DNA of 64,000 nt from Amycolatopsis lexingtonensis (GTDB taxonomy: Bacteria > Actinomycetota > Actinomycetes > Mycobacteriales > Pseudonocardiaceae), in assembly GCF_014873755.1 (NCBI RefSeq), contig NZ_JADBEG010000001.1:7600501-7664500 (forward strand). The letters are read 5' to 3'. Both the position numbers and the translations under genes were made by a program. Positions within the stretch are counted from its first letter, which is position 1, and each line of letters starts with the position of its first letter. Shown here piece after piece: positions 7,752-15,155 of this stretch. The notes beneath the pieces were generated by a model, which was given only the letters and a program-made list of their open reading frames with translations, did no database searches and was not told the origin of the DNA.

Positions 7752-8654
7752 CTACGAAAGTGACGCTACTTCGTCTGGAGTCAGGTCGAGGGTGACGGAC
7801 GCGATCAGGTCGGTGAGCTGCTCCGGGGTCCGGGCGCTGGCGATCGGCGCGGCGACCGTCGGCTGCTGCCGCAGCCAGGCGAGCGCGACCGTGGCGACCG
7901 AGACGCCGTGCGCCTTCGCGACGTCGTCGAGCTTGGCCAGGACGCGCTCGCCGCCGTTGTCCAAATAGGACTCGGCGCGGGCCGCGCGCGGGCTGTCGGT
8001 CACGTCGCCCTTGGTGCGGTACTTGCCGGTCAGGAAGCCCTTCGCGAGGGAGAAGTACGGCAGCGTGGTCAGGCCTTCGCGCTCGACGAGCGGGGCCAGT
8101 TCGCGCTCGTAGTCCCGCTCGACGAGGTTGTAGTGCGGCTGCAGCACGGCGTACCGCGCGAGGCCATTCGCGTCCGAAATGGACAGTGCGTCTGCGAGCC
8201 TCCCGGCGCTGTAGTTGGACGCGCCGAGGTAGCGGACCTTGCCCGCGCGGACCAGGGCGTCGAACGCGCTCAGTGTCTCCTCGAGCGGGGTGTCCGGGTC
8301 GTCGACGTGGGCGTAGTAGAGGTCGATGCGGTCGGTCTTGAGGCGGCGCAGCGAGTCCTCTGCCGCGGCCTGGATGTTCTTCGCGGACAGGCCCGGGCGG
8401 CCCTGCCACATGCCGACCTTGGTCGCGACGACGACGTCGTCCCGGTTGCCGCGCGCGGCCAGCCAGTTGCCGAGGATCTCCTCGGAGCCGCCGCCCCCGC
8501 CGTAGAGGTCGGCGGTGTCCACGAAGTTGCCGCCGGCCGCGGTGTAGGCGTCGAGGACGGCGAAGGACTGGGGCTCGTCCGCCGTCCAGCCGAAGACGTT
8601 GCCGCCGAGGTTGAGCCCGTACACGTCGAGGTCGGTGTTGCCCAGCTTGGTCAT
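7752..8654 (-). CDS. Aldo/keto reductase
   Basis: A 300-residue NADPH-dependent (beta/alpha)8-barrel oxidoreductase. Family features: NFVDTADLYGGGGGSEEILG contains the catalytic Asp and Tyr region, DVVVATKVG the Lys, and DRIDLYYAHVDD the His. LGASNYSAGRL and the C-terminal IASARTPEQL are the cofactor-binding parts. It starts at ATG 8654 with only a weak ribosome binding site, and diverges from the LLM gene at 8718; the 63 bp between must hold both promoters. The physiological carbonyl substrate is unknown. Confidence 0.93.
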   Translation of the reverse strand: MTKLGNTDLDVYGLNLGGNVFGWTADEPQSFAVLDAYTAAGGNFVDTADLYGGGGGSEEILGNWLAARGNRDDVVVATKVGMWQGRPGLSAKNIQAAAEDSLRRLKTDRIDLYYAHVDDPDTPLEETLSAFDALVRAGKVRYLGASNYSAGRLADALSISDANGLARYAVLQPHYNLVERDYERELAPLVEREGLTTLPYFSLAKGFLTGKYRTKGDVTDSPRAARAESYLDNGGERVLAKLDDVAKAHGVSVATVALAWLRQQPTVAAPIASARTPEQLTDLIASVTLDLTPDEVASLS

Positions 8655-8717
8655 GTCTTCGACAGTAATTCGCCGGACCCGGGAGGAAAATCGCCGCCCC
8701 GCGCGTTGGAGTGTTCC

Positions 8718-9539
8718 ATGGCAATCGAACTCGGCAAGCTCGGTATCTGGCGGCACTACTCGGGCGTCGACGCGCAGTTCGCGGCGGAGGCGGAGAAGCT
8801 CGGCTACGGCGCGATCTGGCTGGGGGCGTCCCCGGGTGGCGACCTCGCTTACGTGGACGACCTGCTCGCGGCGACGGATAGCCTGGTCGTCGCGACCGGC
8901 ATCGTGAACATCTGGCAGGACGAGCCCGCGGACATCGCCCGCGTGTACGAGCGGATCGCGGGCAAGTACCCGGACCGCTTCCTGCTCGGCGTCGGCGCGG
9001 GCCACCGCGAGGCGACCAAGGAGTACAAGAAGCCGTACGCGGCGCTGGTCGACTACCTGGACGGCCTGGACGCGGCCGGCGTGCCCGTCGAAGGCCGCGC
9101 GCTGGCGGCGCTCGGCCCGAAGGTCGTCAAGCTGGCCGGCGACCGCACCGCGGGCGCGCACCCGTACCTGACGACGCCGGAGCACACGCGTTCGACGCGC
9201 GAGATCCTGGGCGCGGGCAAGCTGCTGGCCCCGGAGCACAAGGTCGTCCTCGGCACCGACCCGGCCGAGACCCGGGCGATCGGCCGCAAGACCGTCAAGT
9301 TCTACCTCGGCCTCTCGAACTACGTCGCCAACCTGCGGAAACTCGGCTTCACGGACGAGGACCTCGAGGGCGAGGGCAGCGACCGCCTGGTCGACGCACT
9401 GGTCCTCCAGGGCGACGCCCCGACGGTGGCCCGCGGCGTGTCGGCCCACCTCGAGGCGGGTGCCGACCACGTGAACATCCAGGTGCTCAACGAAGACCCG
9501 TGGCCGGCGTACCGCGCGCTGGCGTCCGAGCTGCTGTGA
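8718..9539 (+). CDS. LLM-class (probably F420-dependent) oxidoreductase
   Basis: A 273-residue TIM-barrel protein of the luciferase-like superfamily. The N-terminal ELGKLGIWRHYSGVDA, the strand VVATGIVNIWQDEP, and FLLGVGAGHRE are the usual landmarks, and the C-terminus ADHVNIQVL is typical of the actinobacterial F420-dependent subgroup. ATG 8718 has GGAG eight bases upstream; the frame is open far upstream, but that part is antisense to the aldo/keto reductase. A strong 16-bp hairpin follows the stop. The last codons and stop are repeated 502 bp downstream. Confidence 0.9.
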   Translation: MAIELGKLGIWRHYSGVDAQFAAEAEKLGYGAIWLGASPGGDLAYVDDLLAATDSLVVATGIVNIWQDEPADIARVYERIAGKYPDRFLLGVGAGHREATKEYKKPYAALVDYLDGLDAAGVPVEGRALAALGPKVVKLAGDRTAGAHPYLTTPEHTRSTREILGAGKLLAPEHKVVLGTDPAETRAIGRKTVKFYLGLSNYVANLRKLGFTDEDLEGEGSDRLVDALVLQGDAPTVARGVSAHLEAGADHVNIQVLNEDPWPAYRALASELL

Positions 9540-9916
9540 TCCGGCCGGCCCGTGAAGGCTGCCGAGGCGCAGCCTTCACGGGCCGACCTACTTCTGCGCC
9601 GGCCGGGCCCGTTGTCATCGGTGTAGATCGACAGTTCGCTCGTGCGGGTCGTGAGGGTGACCGCGCAGGACATGGCGCCCCGTGCGCCACGGGCGCGGAC
9701 GGTCACGTCGAGGTCCGTCGTCGGCGCTGACCAGCTCACGTCGAGCGTGCCGATGTCCAAGGTCGACGTCGCAGGGCCGATGTTCAGTTTCCCCGGCGTG
9801 CGGAACACCTGCATGGTCGCTTCCGCTGTCGGCTGAGCTTCCTGCCGACTGACCTCGACGCTGCAGCCGGTCGTCACGCACGCGACGAGGACGACTAGGC
9901 CGAGTAGACGTTTCAC
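9320..9916 (-). CDS. Small putative lipoprotein with an aberrant C-terminus
   Basis: The first about 20 residues form a lipoprotein signal peptide (LLGLVVLVACVTTGC, lipobox TTGC), and residues 20-105 are a plausible small beta-rich domain. Translation starts at GTG 9916 with AGGAG upstream. After residue about 106 the frame runs through a terminator-like hairpin and about 220 bp antisense into the LLM gene, giving low-complexity Arg/Ser-rich sequence. A one-base shift near 9600 would end the protein at TAG 9590-9588. I therefore trust only 9588-9916 and suspect a frameshift or truncation. The gene lies inside a segment bounded by 22-bp direct repeats. Confidence 0.5.
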   Translation of the reverse strand: MKRLLGLVVLVACVTTGCSVEVSRQEAQPTAEATMQVFRTPGKLNIGPATSTLDIGTLDVSWSAPTTDLDVTVRARGARGAMSCAVTLTTRTSELSIYTDDNGPGRRRSRSAREGCASAAFTGRPDHSSSDASARYAGHGSSLSTWMFTWSAPASRWADTPRATVGASPWRTSASTRRSLPSPSRSSSVKPSFRRLAT

Positions 9917-10044
9917 GGGGGTTCTCCTGGCGAGTGACAGCGGTTTCCGACACGCTTAGTCGGCATTCGCCGAGTGATCGTTGCGGTGTGTAGCCAAGAC
10001 GTGATCTCGCCCGTTTCGTGCCGGCATCCGAGCTGCTGTGATCC
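9521..10044. repeat. 22-bp direct repeats bounding an about 500-bp segment
   Basis: The last five codons, stop and following bases of the LLM gene (9521-9542) recur at 10023-10044 with one mismatch (GGCGTCCGAGC versus GGCATCCGAGC). The segment between contains the lipoprotein gene and a hairpin. The arrangement suggests insertion or duplication of about 502 bp between the LLM gene and its original downstream region. Confidence 0.6.
9547..9584. terminator. Hairpin terminator between LLM and lipoprotein genes
   Basis: Perfect 16-bp arms (GGCCCGTGAAGGCTGC, 9547-9562, and its complement 9569-9584) enclose a 6-base loop. It lies 7 bp after the LLM stop and could act in both directions. Confidence 0.75.
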
Positions 10045-10046
10045 TC

Positions 10047-10077
10047 GTCCGGCCGCCGGTTCGCCCGGCGGCCGGAC
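10047..10077. terminator. GC-rich hairpin upstream of fba
   Basis: Perfect 13-bp arms (GTCCGGCCGCCGG at 10047-10059 and its complement at 10065-10077) with a 5-base loop. It immediately follows the second copy of the LLM gene end, so it was probably the original LLM terminator before the intervening segment arrived. Confidence 0.65.
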
Positions 10078-10195
10078 ACCCTCCTTCTGAACCGATCCGA
10101 CGTGCGGGAAAGTTTCTGCGCGGGGACCGGTGTGCGGCGGCGGTACACCTCGTACGATGCGGTCGGGACCCACCCTGTGCCAAGGAGGAGTAACG

Positions 10196-11227
10196 ATGCC
10201 CATCGCCACCCCCGAGGTCTACGCGGAGATGCTCGACCGGGCCAAGGCGAACGAGTTCGCCTACCCGGCCATCAACGTGACCTCGTCCGAGACCGTGAAC
10301 GCCGCCATCCGCGGCTTCGCCGAGGCGGAGAGCGACGGCATCATCCAGTTCTCCACCGGCGGCGCGGAGTTCGCGTCCGGCCAGAAGGTCAAGGACATGG
10401 TCACCGGCGCGACCGCGCTGGCCGAGTTCGCGCAGGTCGTCGCGGCGAAGTACGACGTCAACGTCGCGCTGCACACCGACCACTGCCCGAAGGACAAGCT
10501 CGACGGCTTCGTCCGCCCGCTGATCGAGATCTCGGCCGAGCGCGTCAAGAACGGCCAGAACCCGCTCTTCCAGTCCCACATGTGGGACGGCTCGGCGATC
10601 GACCTCGACGAGAACCTCGAGATCGCCACCGAGCTGCTGGCCAAGACCGCGGCGGCGAAGATCATCCTCGAGGTCGAGATCGGCGTCGTCGGCGGCGAAG
10701 AAGACGGCGTCGAAGCGGAGATCAACGAGAAGCTCTACACCGCCGAAGGCGACTTCCTCAAGACCATCGACGCCCTCGGCGCCGGCGAGAAGGGCCGCTA
10801 CCTGCTCGCGGCGACCTTCGGCAACGTCCACGGCGTGTACAAGCCGGGCAACGTCAAGCTCCGCCCGGACGTGCTCAAGGGCGGCCAGGAAGCGGCGGCG
10901 AAGAAGCTCGGCCTCGACGCCGGCGCGAAGCCGTTCGAGCTGGTCTTCCACGGCGGTTCGGGTTCGCTGCCGGAGGAGATCCGCGAGGCGGTGTCCTACG
11001 GCGTGGTGAAGATGAACGTCGACACCGACACCCAGTACGCGTTCACCCGCCCGATCGTGGACCACTTCTTCAAGAACTACGACGGCGTGCTGAAGATCGA
11101 CGGCGAGGTCGGCAACAAGAAGGTCTACGACCCGCGGTCGTACCTGAAGGCCGCTGAGGCCGGGATGGCTCAGCGCGTGGTGGAGGCCTGCCAGGCGCTC
11201 GGGTCCGCGGGGACGAAGCTCAAGTAG
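10196..11227 (+). CDS. fba: Class II fructose-bisphosphate aldolase
   Basis: Catalyses reversible cleavage of fructose-1,6-bisphosphate to DHAP and glyceraldehyde-3-phosphate in glycolysis and gluconeogenesis. At 343 residues it is the long class IIA type. HTDHCPKD (residues 93-100) holds the catalytic Asp and first zinc ligand; EVEIGVVGGEEDG and VHGVYKPGNVKL are further landmarks; HGGSGS near residue 265 binds phosphate. ATG 10196 has a strong AAGGAGG site. In mycobacteria fba lies between dedA and DUF3151, the same order as here. A 19-bp bidirectional terminator follows. Confidence 0.97.
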   Translation: MPIATPEVYAEMLDRAKANEFAYPAINVTSSETVNAAIRGFAEAESDGIIQFSTGGAEFASGQKVKDMVTGATALAEFAQVVAAKYDVNVALHTDHCPKDKLDGFVRPLIEISAERVKNGQNPLFQSHMWDGSAIDLDENLEIATELLAKTAAAKIILEVEIGVVGGEEDGVEAEINEKLYTAEGDFLKTIDALGAGEKGRYLLAATFGNVHGVYKPGNVKLRPDVLKGGQEAAAKKLGLDAGAKPFELVFHGGSGSLPEEIREAVSYGVVKMNVDTDTQYAFTRPIVDHFFKNYDGVLKIDGEVGNKKVYDPRSYLKAAEAGMAQRVVEACQALGSAGTKLK

Positions 11228-11233
11228 TCACGC

Positions 11234-11276
11234 GCGGAGGGGCGGCACTTTCACGGGGAAAGTGCCGCCCCTCCGC
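11234..11276. terminator. Bidirectional terminator between fba and vapC
   Basis: Perfect 19-bp arms (11234-11252 and 11258-11276) around a 5-base loop, between two convergent genes. The apex reads CACTTTCACGGGGAAAGTG, related to the TTTCACGTGAAA palindromes elsewhere in the window. Confidence 0.85.
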
Positions 11277-11281
11277 CGTGT

Positions 11282-11686
11282 TCAGACCTCGACGACTTCG
11301 AGCAGGCTTTCCAAGCCGCGGAAGTCTTTCGCGTTGCGGGTGTACAGCGGCAGGCCGCGCACGGAGGCGATCGCGGCGATCATCAGGTCCAGCCGGCGTG
11401 GTCGTGGTGACCGGCCCGCGGCGATCGTCAGCGCGACCAGCGTGCCGTACCGGGTGGCGGCCTCGTCGTCGAACGGCAATGGGGCGAATTCGACGATGGC
11501 CGCGCCCAGTTGCTCGTTCCGCAGCGCCTTCGTGGCCGGGTCCGTCGTCATGACGACGCCCTGGTGGAGTTCGGCCATGGTCACCGCGGTGATTTCCGGG
11601 AAGTCCGGGAGGGACTTCGGATCCAGGGTGCCGAGCTCGATGTAGGTGCAGGTGTCGAGCACGCCGGCGGCGTGCCGGTCAGCCAC
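11282..11686 (-). CDS. vapC: PIN-domain toxin ribonuclease (VapC-like)
   Basis: A 134-residue PIN-domain protein, expected to be a Mg2+-dependent endoribonuclease acting on tRNA or rRNA. Acidic residues expected for the active site are visible: Asp in VLDTCTYIEL (residue about 11), Glu in MAELHQG, and Asp in RRLDLMIAAIA, followed by LYTRNAKDF with Asn and Asp. GTG 11686 overlaps the antitoxin 3' end by 8 bp; a further upstream ATG at 11752 lies inside the antitoxin gene. The gene pair is probably co-regulated from the palindrome at 11965-11985. Confidence 0.88.
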   Translation of the reverse strand: MADRHAAGVLDTCTYIELGTLDPKSLPDFPEITAVTMAELHQGVVMTTDPATKALRNEQLGAAIVEFAPLPFDDEAATRYGTLVALTIAAGRSPRPRRLDLMIAAIASVRGLPLYTRNAKDFRGLESLLEVVEV

Positions 11687-11957
11687 GCTTGCGCTCCCAC
11701 GGGTTGTCGTCGTCGCCGAGGCGATCGTCGCCGAAGAATTCGTCGGCTTCACGCCGCAGCGCCGTCGCGTCGATCTTCGGCAGTCGCTTGTGCCGCTCGA
11801 CCAGCTCCGCCGCGGTGAACCGCTTCCGGCGGGACACCGGCCGGAGTTCGGCGATCTCCACGCCGTTGCGGGTGACGTGATACGTCTCGCCGGCTTCGAC
11901 CGCGTCCATGATCGCGGCGGAGTTGTTCCGGAACTCCCGCTGGCTGATGACGTTCAC
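11679..11957 (-). CDS. Phd/YefM-family antitoxin
   Basis: A 92-residue antitoxin. The N-terminus MNVISQREFRNNSAAIMDAV followed by GETYHVTRNGVEIAELRPV is the standard Phd/YefM DNA-binding and dimerisation fold. The C-terminal part (AELVERHKRLPKIDATALRR then acidic DEFFGDDRLGDDD) would bind and neutralise the PIN toxin. It is the first gene of the pair, overlapping the toxin by 8 bp. A perfect 9+3+9 inverted repeat sits 8 bp upstream of its ATG, as expected for autoregulation. Confidence 0.9.
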   Translation of the reverse strand: MNVISQREFRNNSAAIMDAVEAGETYHVTRNGVEIAELRPVSRRKRFTAAELVERHKRLPKIDATALRREADEFFGDDRLGDDDNPWERKRG

Positions 11958-11964
11958 GCAGCGA

Positions 11965-11985
11965 GTGTAGCACCGTGTGCTACAC
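11965..11985. promoter_or_regulatory. Toxin-antitoxin operator palindrome
   Basis: GTGTAGCAC-CGT-GTGCTACAC is a perfect inverted repeat directly upstream of the antitoxin start. It overlaps the last codon and stop of the preceding membrane protein gene, so the promoter of the pair must lie within that gene's end. Confidence 0.7.
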
Positions 11986-13152
11986 GGTTACCCGCCTCGC
12001 GGACCGCCGCCGGGTCATCGGGCCGGCCGCCGCCCACAGGACGAACACGCCCGCCAGGACCACCGCCGCCGTCCAGTAGGCCGCTGGTGGGGCCGACTCC
12101 GTGTGCGCGTCGCCCAGTACCCACGGGCGGAACTGTGACTGCACCCACAGCGCGCCGTACCCGAACGCCGTCACCAGCAGTGCTCCCGCGCCGGCCCGGA
12201 GGAGACCCGCGCCCATCGCGAACGCCAGGTCCACCGCCAGACCCACGAACAGCAGGTAGAACGGCACCGTCGACACCGGGAACCCGAGCCCCAGCAGCAG
12301 CGGCCACATCACCGACCGGTACGCCACATAAGCGAGCGCGACCGAAGAAGCCGCCCAGCGGAAGCCCAGCGTGCGACGGGCCAGAACCAAGATCAACGCC
12401 ATCACGCCGATGCCCCACAGCGGGTACACCCACTCCGGGATCGGCATCGTGAAGTGCAGCACCGCCGTCCGGTCGACCGGGTGGCCGATCTGGTTGGCCG
12501 CGAAGTCCAGCAGGGACTTCTCCGCCTCCGGCTCGCCGCGCTCCCACGCGCGCAAGCCGAGAATTCCGTACTCCTGCTGGCCGTTCGGGAAGAACGTGTT
12601 CTCCAGGAAGAACGCCCACAGCGCGAGCAGCACGCCGGTGCGGAAGCGCCCGGGCGGAGAAAAGCGAAGCCAGCCCAGCAGCACGCCCGCCTGCATGATG
12701 CCCGTGCCCAGGTACAGCATCATGTGCGACGGGCTCCACGCGGTCAGGTCCAGGCCGTTGACGCGGTGGTTGATGACGTCCAGCGGCGCCGCCACCAGGA
12801 ACACCAGCAGGCCGATCTGCATCAGCCGCAGCGAACGCTTGTCGGCACCCAGGCCCGTGTAGCTGTGGATCGCCACCAGCACCACGATGATCACCGTGCC
12901 GACGGTGTTGATCAGGTGCGGGGGCGCCAGGTCGTCGCGCAGCCACATGAAGTGCCACGACATGTCCCACGACGAGCCGAGCAGCTTGAACGCGAACGCC
13001 GTCAGCCACATCCCGTAGCAGAAGCGGAGCACCCAGTCCGGCGTCGGCTGCCCGGGGGCGCCGCGGTGCCAGTGCCGCGTGAAGAACAGCCGCGTCTTGC
13101 CGATGGGGCTGCGCGGGATCACGTCCACCGGGACGTCGACTGCCTTGGCCAT
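11980..13152 (-). CDS. Polytopic membrane protein of unknown family
   Basis: About 390 residues with roughly nine to ten hydrophobic segments. I do not recognise the family. The sequence has His/Trp/Asp motifs that look functional: SWDMSWHFMWLRDDL, APPHLINT, NHRVNGLDLTAWSPSHMM and VLHFTMPIPEWVYPLWG. Several His residues lie inside or at the edge of predicted helices, which could bind metal or haem; this is inference. ATG 13152 gives MAKAVDV; ATG 13164 is possible and neither has a clear ribosome site. It sits between fba and the DUF3151 gene, opposite in direction, where mycobacteria have other membrane protein genes (Rv0361/Rv0362). Confidence 0.75.
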   Translation of the reverse strand: MAKAVDVPVDVIPRSPIGKTRLFFTRHWHRGAPGQPTPDWVLRFCYGMWLTAFAFKLLGSSWDMSWHFMWLRDDLAPPHLINTVGTVIIVVLVAIHSYTGLGADKRSLRLMQIGLLVFLVAAPLDVINHRVNGLDLTAWSPSHMMLYLGTGIMQAGVLLGWLRFSPPGRFRTGVLLALWAFFLENTFFPNGQQEYGILGLRAWERGEPEAEKSLLDFAANQIGHPVDRTAVLHFTMPIPEWVYPLWGIGVMALILVLARRTLGFRWAASSVALAYVAYRSVMWPLLLGLGFPVSTVPFYLLFVGLAVDLAFAMGAGLLRAGAGALLVTAFGYGALWVQSQFRPWVLGDAHTESAPPAAYWTAAVVLAGVFVLWAAAGPMTRRRSARRVTV

Positions 13153-13269
13153 GCCCGACATCATGGCCGGTCATGGTCACGAGCGGGCTAAGACCGTCGA
13201 AAACCGGGGTTCACCCCTACGGGTGGCGAACTTGCTTCCACCCGGCGCGAGTTGGCATGGTGTGCCGCC

Positions 13270-13356
13270 ATGATGCCGAAACGAGTTGTGGCCGCCGTCC
13301 TGATCGGCGCCTTGGTGCTGGCCGGTGGCGGGGTGCTCGGGGCCCTGTTCTTCTAG
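13270..13356 (+). CDS. Possible 28-residue membrane peptide
   Basis: A short frame from ATG 13270 (or 13273) to TAG 13354-13356. It encodes MPKR followed by a continuous hydrophobic helix VVAAVLIGALVLAGGGVLG and two Phe. It lies 16 bp before the DUF3151 gene on the same strand. There is no obvious ribosome binding site, so it may be an untranslated leader. Confidence 0.3.
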   Translation: MMPKRVVAAVLIGALVLAGGGVLGALFF

Positions 13357-13372
13357 AGGCAGAATGGGCGGC

Positions 13373-13783
13373 ATGACGCACAACCTGCTCGGCCCCGAGC
13401 CGACGCTGCTGCCCGAGCACACCGCCGCCCAGGCCGCGCTCGACGCCGGGAGCGACCCGGCCACCGTCGCGGCCGAACACCCCTACTACAGCGAGGCGTG
13501 GGCGTCGCTGGCCGAGAAGGCCTTCGAGGCGGGCGAGACCGTCGCCGCCTACGCGTACGCCCGGACCGGCTACCACCGCGGTCTCGACCAGCTGCGCCGC
13601 GCGGGCTGGAAGGGCTTCGGCCCGGTGCCGTGGGCGCACCGCCCCAACCAGGGCTTCCTGCGCGCCCTCGCCGTGCTGGGCAAGGCCGCCGGCAAGATCG
13701 GCGAGACCGAGGAGTACGACCGCTGCCGCACCTTCCTCGCCGACTCCGACCCCGCCGCCGCGGAAGCCACCGGCCTCAAGTGA
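13373..13783 (+). CDS. DUF3151-family protein
   Basis: A 136-residue soluble protein matching the actinobacterial DUF3151 family (Rv0360c type). Recognisable parts are NLLGPEPTLLP at the start, WASLAEKAFEAGETVAAYAYARTGYHRGLDQLRRAGWKG in the middle (TPR-like helices) and WAHRPNQGFLRALAVLGKAA. Function is not known; it regularly lies near fba and purA, as here. It is followed by a nested palindrome that separates it from the convergent lipase gene. Confidence 0.9.
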   Translation: MTHNLLGPEPTLLPEHTAAQAALDAGSDPATVAAEHPYYSEAWASLAEKAFEAGETVAAYAYARTGYHRGLDQLRRAGWKGFGPVPWAHRPNQGFLRALAVLGKAAGKIGETEEYDRCRTFLADSDPAAAEATGLK

Positions 13784-13789
13784 CCGAGG

Positions 13790-13842
13790 GCCGTGAATGC
13801 CACATTCACGGACACTAGGTCCCTCAATGTGGCATTCACGGC
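13790..13842. terminator. Nested palindrome between DUF3151 and lipase genes
   Basis: Perfect 17-bp arms (13790-13806 and 13826-13842) begin and end with GCCGTGAATGCCACATT and its complement. The left arm itself can fold (CCGTGAATG/CATTCACGG, 13791-13799 with 13803-13811). The region can therefore form one long or two short hairpins. It lies between convergent genes and probably terminates both. Confidence 0.75.
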
Positions 13843-13852
13843 TTTCGCAGCG

Positions 13853-15067
13853 TCAGAACAGGCCGCAGTTGGAGAAGGCCGGGAGGCCGGCGAAGCGGCC
13901 TTCGAGCCACGCGAACGCCTCCGGGAACGCCCGCACCGCGGTGAGCACGTGCGTCGGCACCAGTGACGTGCTGAACTGCACCTTCACGCCCTTGCCGCAC
14001 CACGTCCGGCCCAGGTCGCGGTCCTGGGCGTAGGGCACGATGTCGTCGAGCGCGCTGTGCACGATCAGCACCGGCACCGCCGGCTTCAGCGTCCCGATCT
14101 TCTGCTCCGCCACCCTGGACGCGTACGGCTCTTCACCGAGGTACGCGGTGAGCGAGCGGCCGTCTGTCGTCAACGTCGACGACTGCGTGAACGCGTGCGC
14201 GGCGATCGCCTCCACCGTGCACTCGGTCCGGACCTGCTCGAACAGCTGCTTGCCGCGCGCGTTGAGCAGCGCCGGGATGTTCAGCTCCGGGTACGCGTAG
14301 TTCATGCTCACCAGCGCGAAGCCGAGGAAGCCGACCGCGTAGTGGCCGTCGAGGTTCTTCGCCACCGAAGCCAGGTCCGCCGGCACCGCGCCCGCGTACG
14401 CGCCCTTCAGCTTCAGCTCGGGCGCGTAGCTCGGCTGCAGTTCCGCCGCCGCGGCCGACGCGCCGCCGCCCTGGGAGTAGCCCGCGATCGCGACCGGGCC
14501 GTCGTCCGGCAGCCCGGCCTCCGGCAGCCGCTGCGCCGCGCGGATGGCGTCGAGGACCGCGTGCGCCTCCGCCGCGCGGTTGACGTACGTGTGGTCGCCC
14601 GGCGTCCCGAGCCCTTCGTAGTCGGTGACGACGACGCCGTAGCCCCGCGTCAGGAGCCCGGCGATGAACGGGCCTTCGTACTCGAAGCCGGCGGCAAGCG
14701 CTTTCGACGGCGCGCAGTCGTCGCCCTCGCCCTGCGTGCCGACGGCGTAGGAGACGATCGGGCGCGCGCCGGTGCCGTGCCACGCCGACCGCGGCGTCAG
14801 CACCGTGCCGGTGACGGCGATCGGCGAGCCGTGCGTGTCGGTGCTGCGGTACATGATCCGCTGCACGTCCGCGTCGGCCTTGATCAGCTGGATCGGGTCG
14901 ATGTAGAACGTCGACGCCTCGTGCCGGATGACGTCGCCGTTGCTGCCCGCCGGCAGCGGTGAAGGGGGATCGTAGAAGGACGCCGCGGAGGCGCCGGGTG
15001 CCACCAGCGCCAGCACCGAAACCGTGGCGACGGCCGCGGCGAGCGCGCGACGGGGGAAGATACGCAT
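13853..15067 (-). CDS. Secreted lipase/esterase (LIP family, PF03583)
   Basis: A 404-residue alpha/beta hydrolase with a Sec signal peptide (ARRALAAAVATVSVLALV-like helix ending AASA). The nucleophile elbow is GYSQGG near residue 200. The other triad members are probably the Asp in ALDDIVPYAQ and the His in VPTHVLTA near the C-terminus, and paired Cys residues fit an exported enzyme. The family includes secreted triacylglycerol lipases such as Candida LipA and many actinobacterial enzymes. It is transcribed away from a TetR gene whose start lies 88 bp upstream, so this regulator may control it. Confidence 0.92.
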   Translation of the reverse strand: MRIFPRRALAAAVATVSVLALVAPGASAASFYDPPSPLPAGSNGDVIRHEASTFYIDPIQLIKADADVQRIMYRSTDTHGSPIAVTGTVLTPRSAWHGTGARPIVSYAVGTQGEGDDCAPSKALAAGFEYEGPFIAGLLTRGYGVVVTDYEGLGTPGDHTYVNRAAEAHAVLDAIRAAQRLPEAGLPDDGPVAIAGYSQGGGASAAAAELQPSYAPELKLKGAYAGAVPADLASVAKNLDGHYAVGFLGFALVSMNYAYPELNIPALLNARGKQLFEQVRTECTVEAIAAHAFTQSSTLTTDGRSLTAYLGEEPYASRVAEQKIGTLKPAVPVLIVHSALDDIVPYAQDRDLGRTWCGKGVKVQFSTSLVPTHVLTAVRAFPEAFAWLEGRFAGLPAFSNCGLF

Positions 15068-15103
15068 GCTTGCTCCTCGTTGAGCAGGACTAGTGCGCGG
15101 GGA

Positions 15104-15125
15104 ACACCTTTTCAGACAGAGGTGT
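15104..15125. promoter_or_regulatory. Inverted repeat in the lipase/TetR divergent region
   Basis: ACACCT at 15104-15109 and AGGTGT at 15120-15125 form an inverted repeat with a 10-base spacer in the 88-bp gap between the divergent lipase and TetR genes. This is a candidate TetR operator; the arms are short. Confidence 0.4.
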
Positions 15126-15155
15126 CGGAAAAAGAATCACGTGAGGTGGACCACC

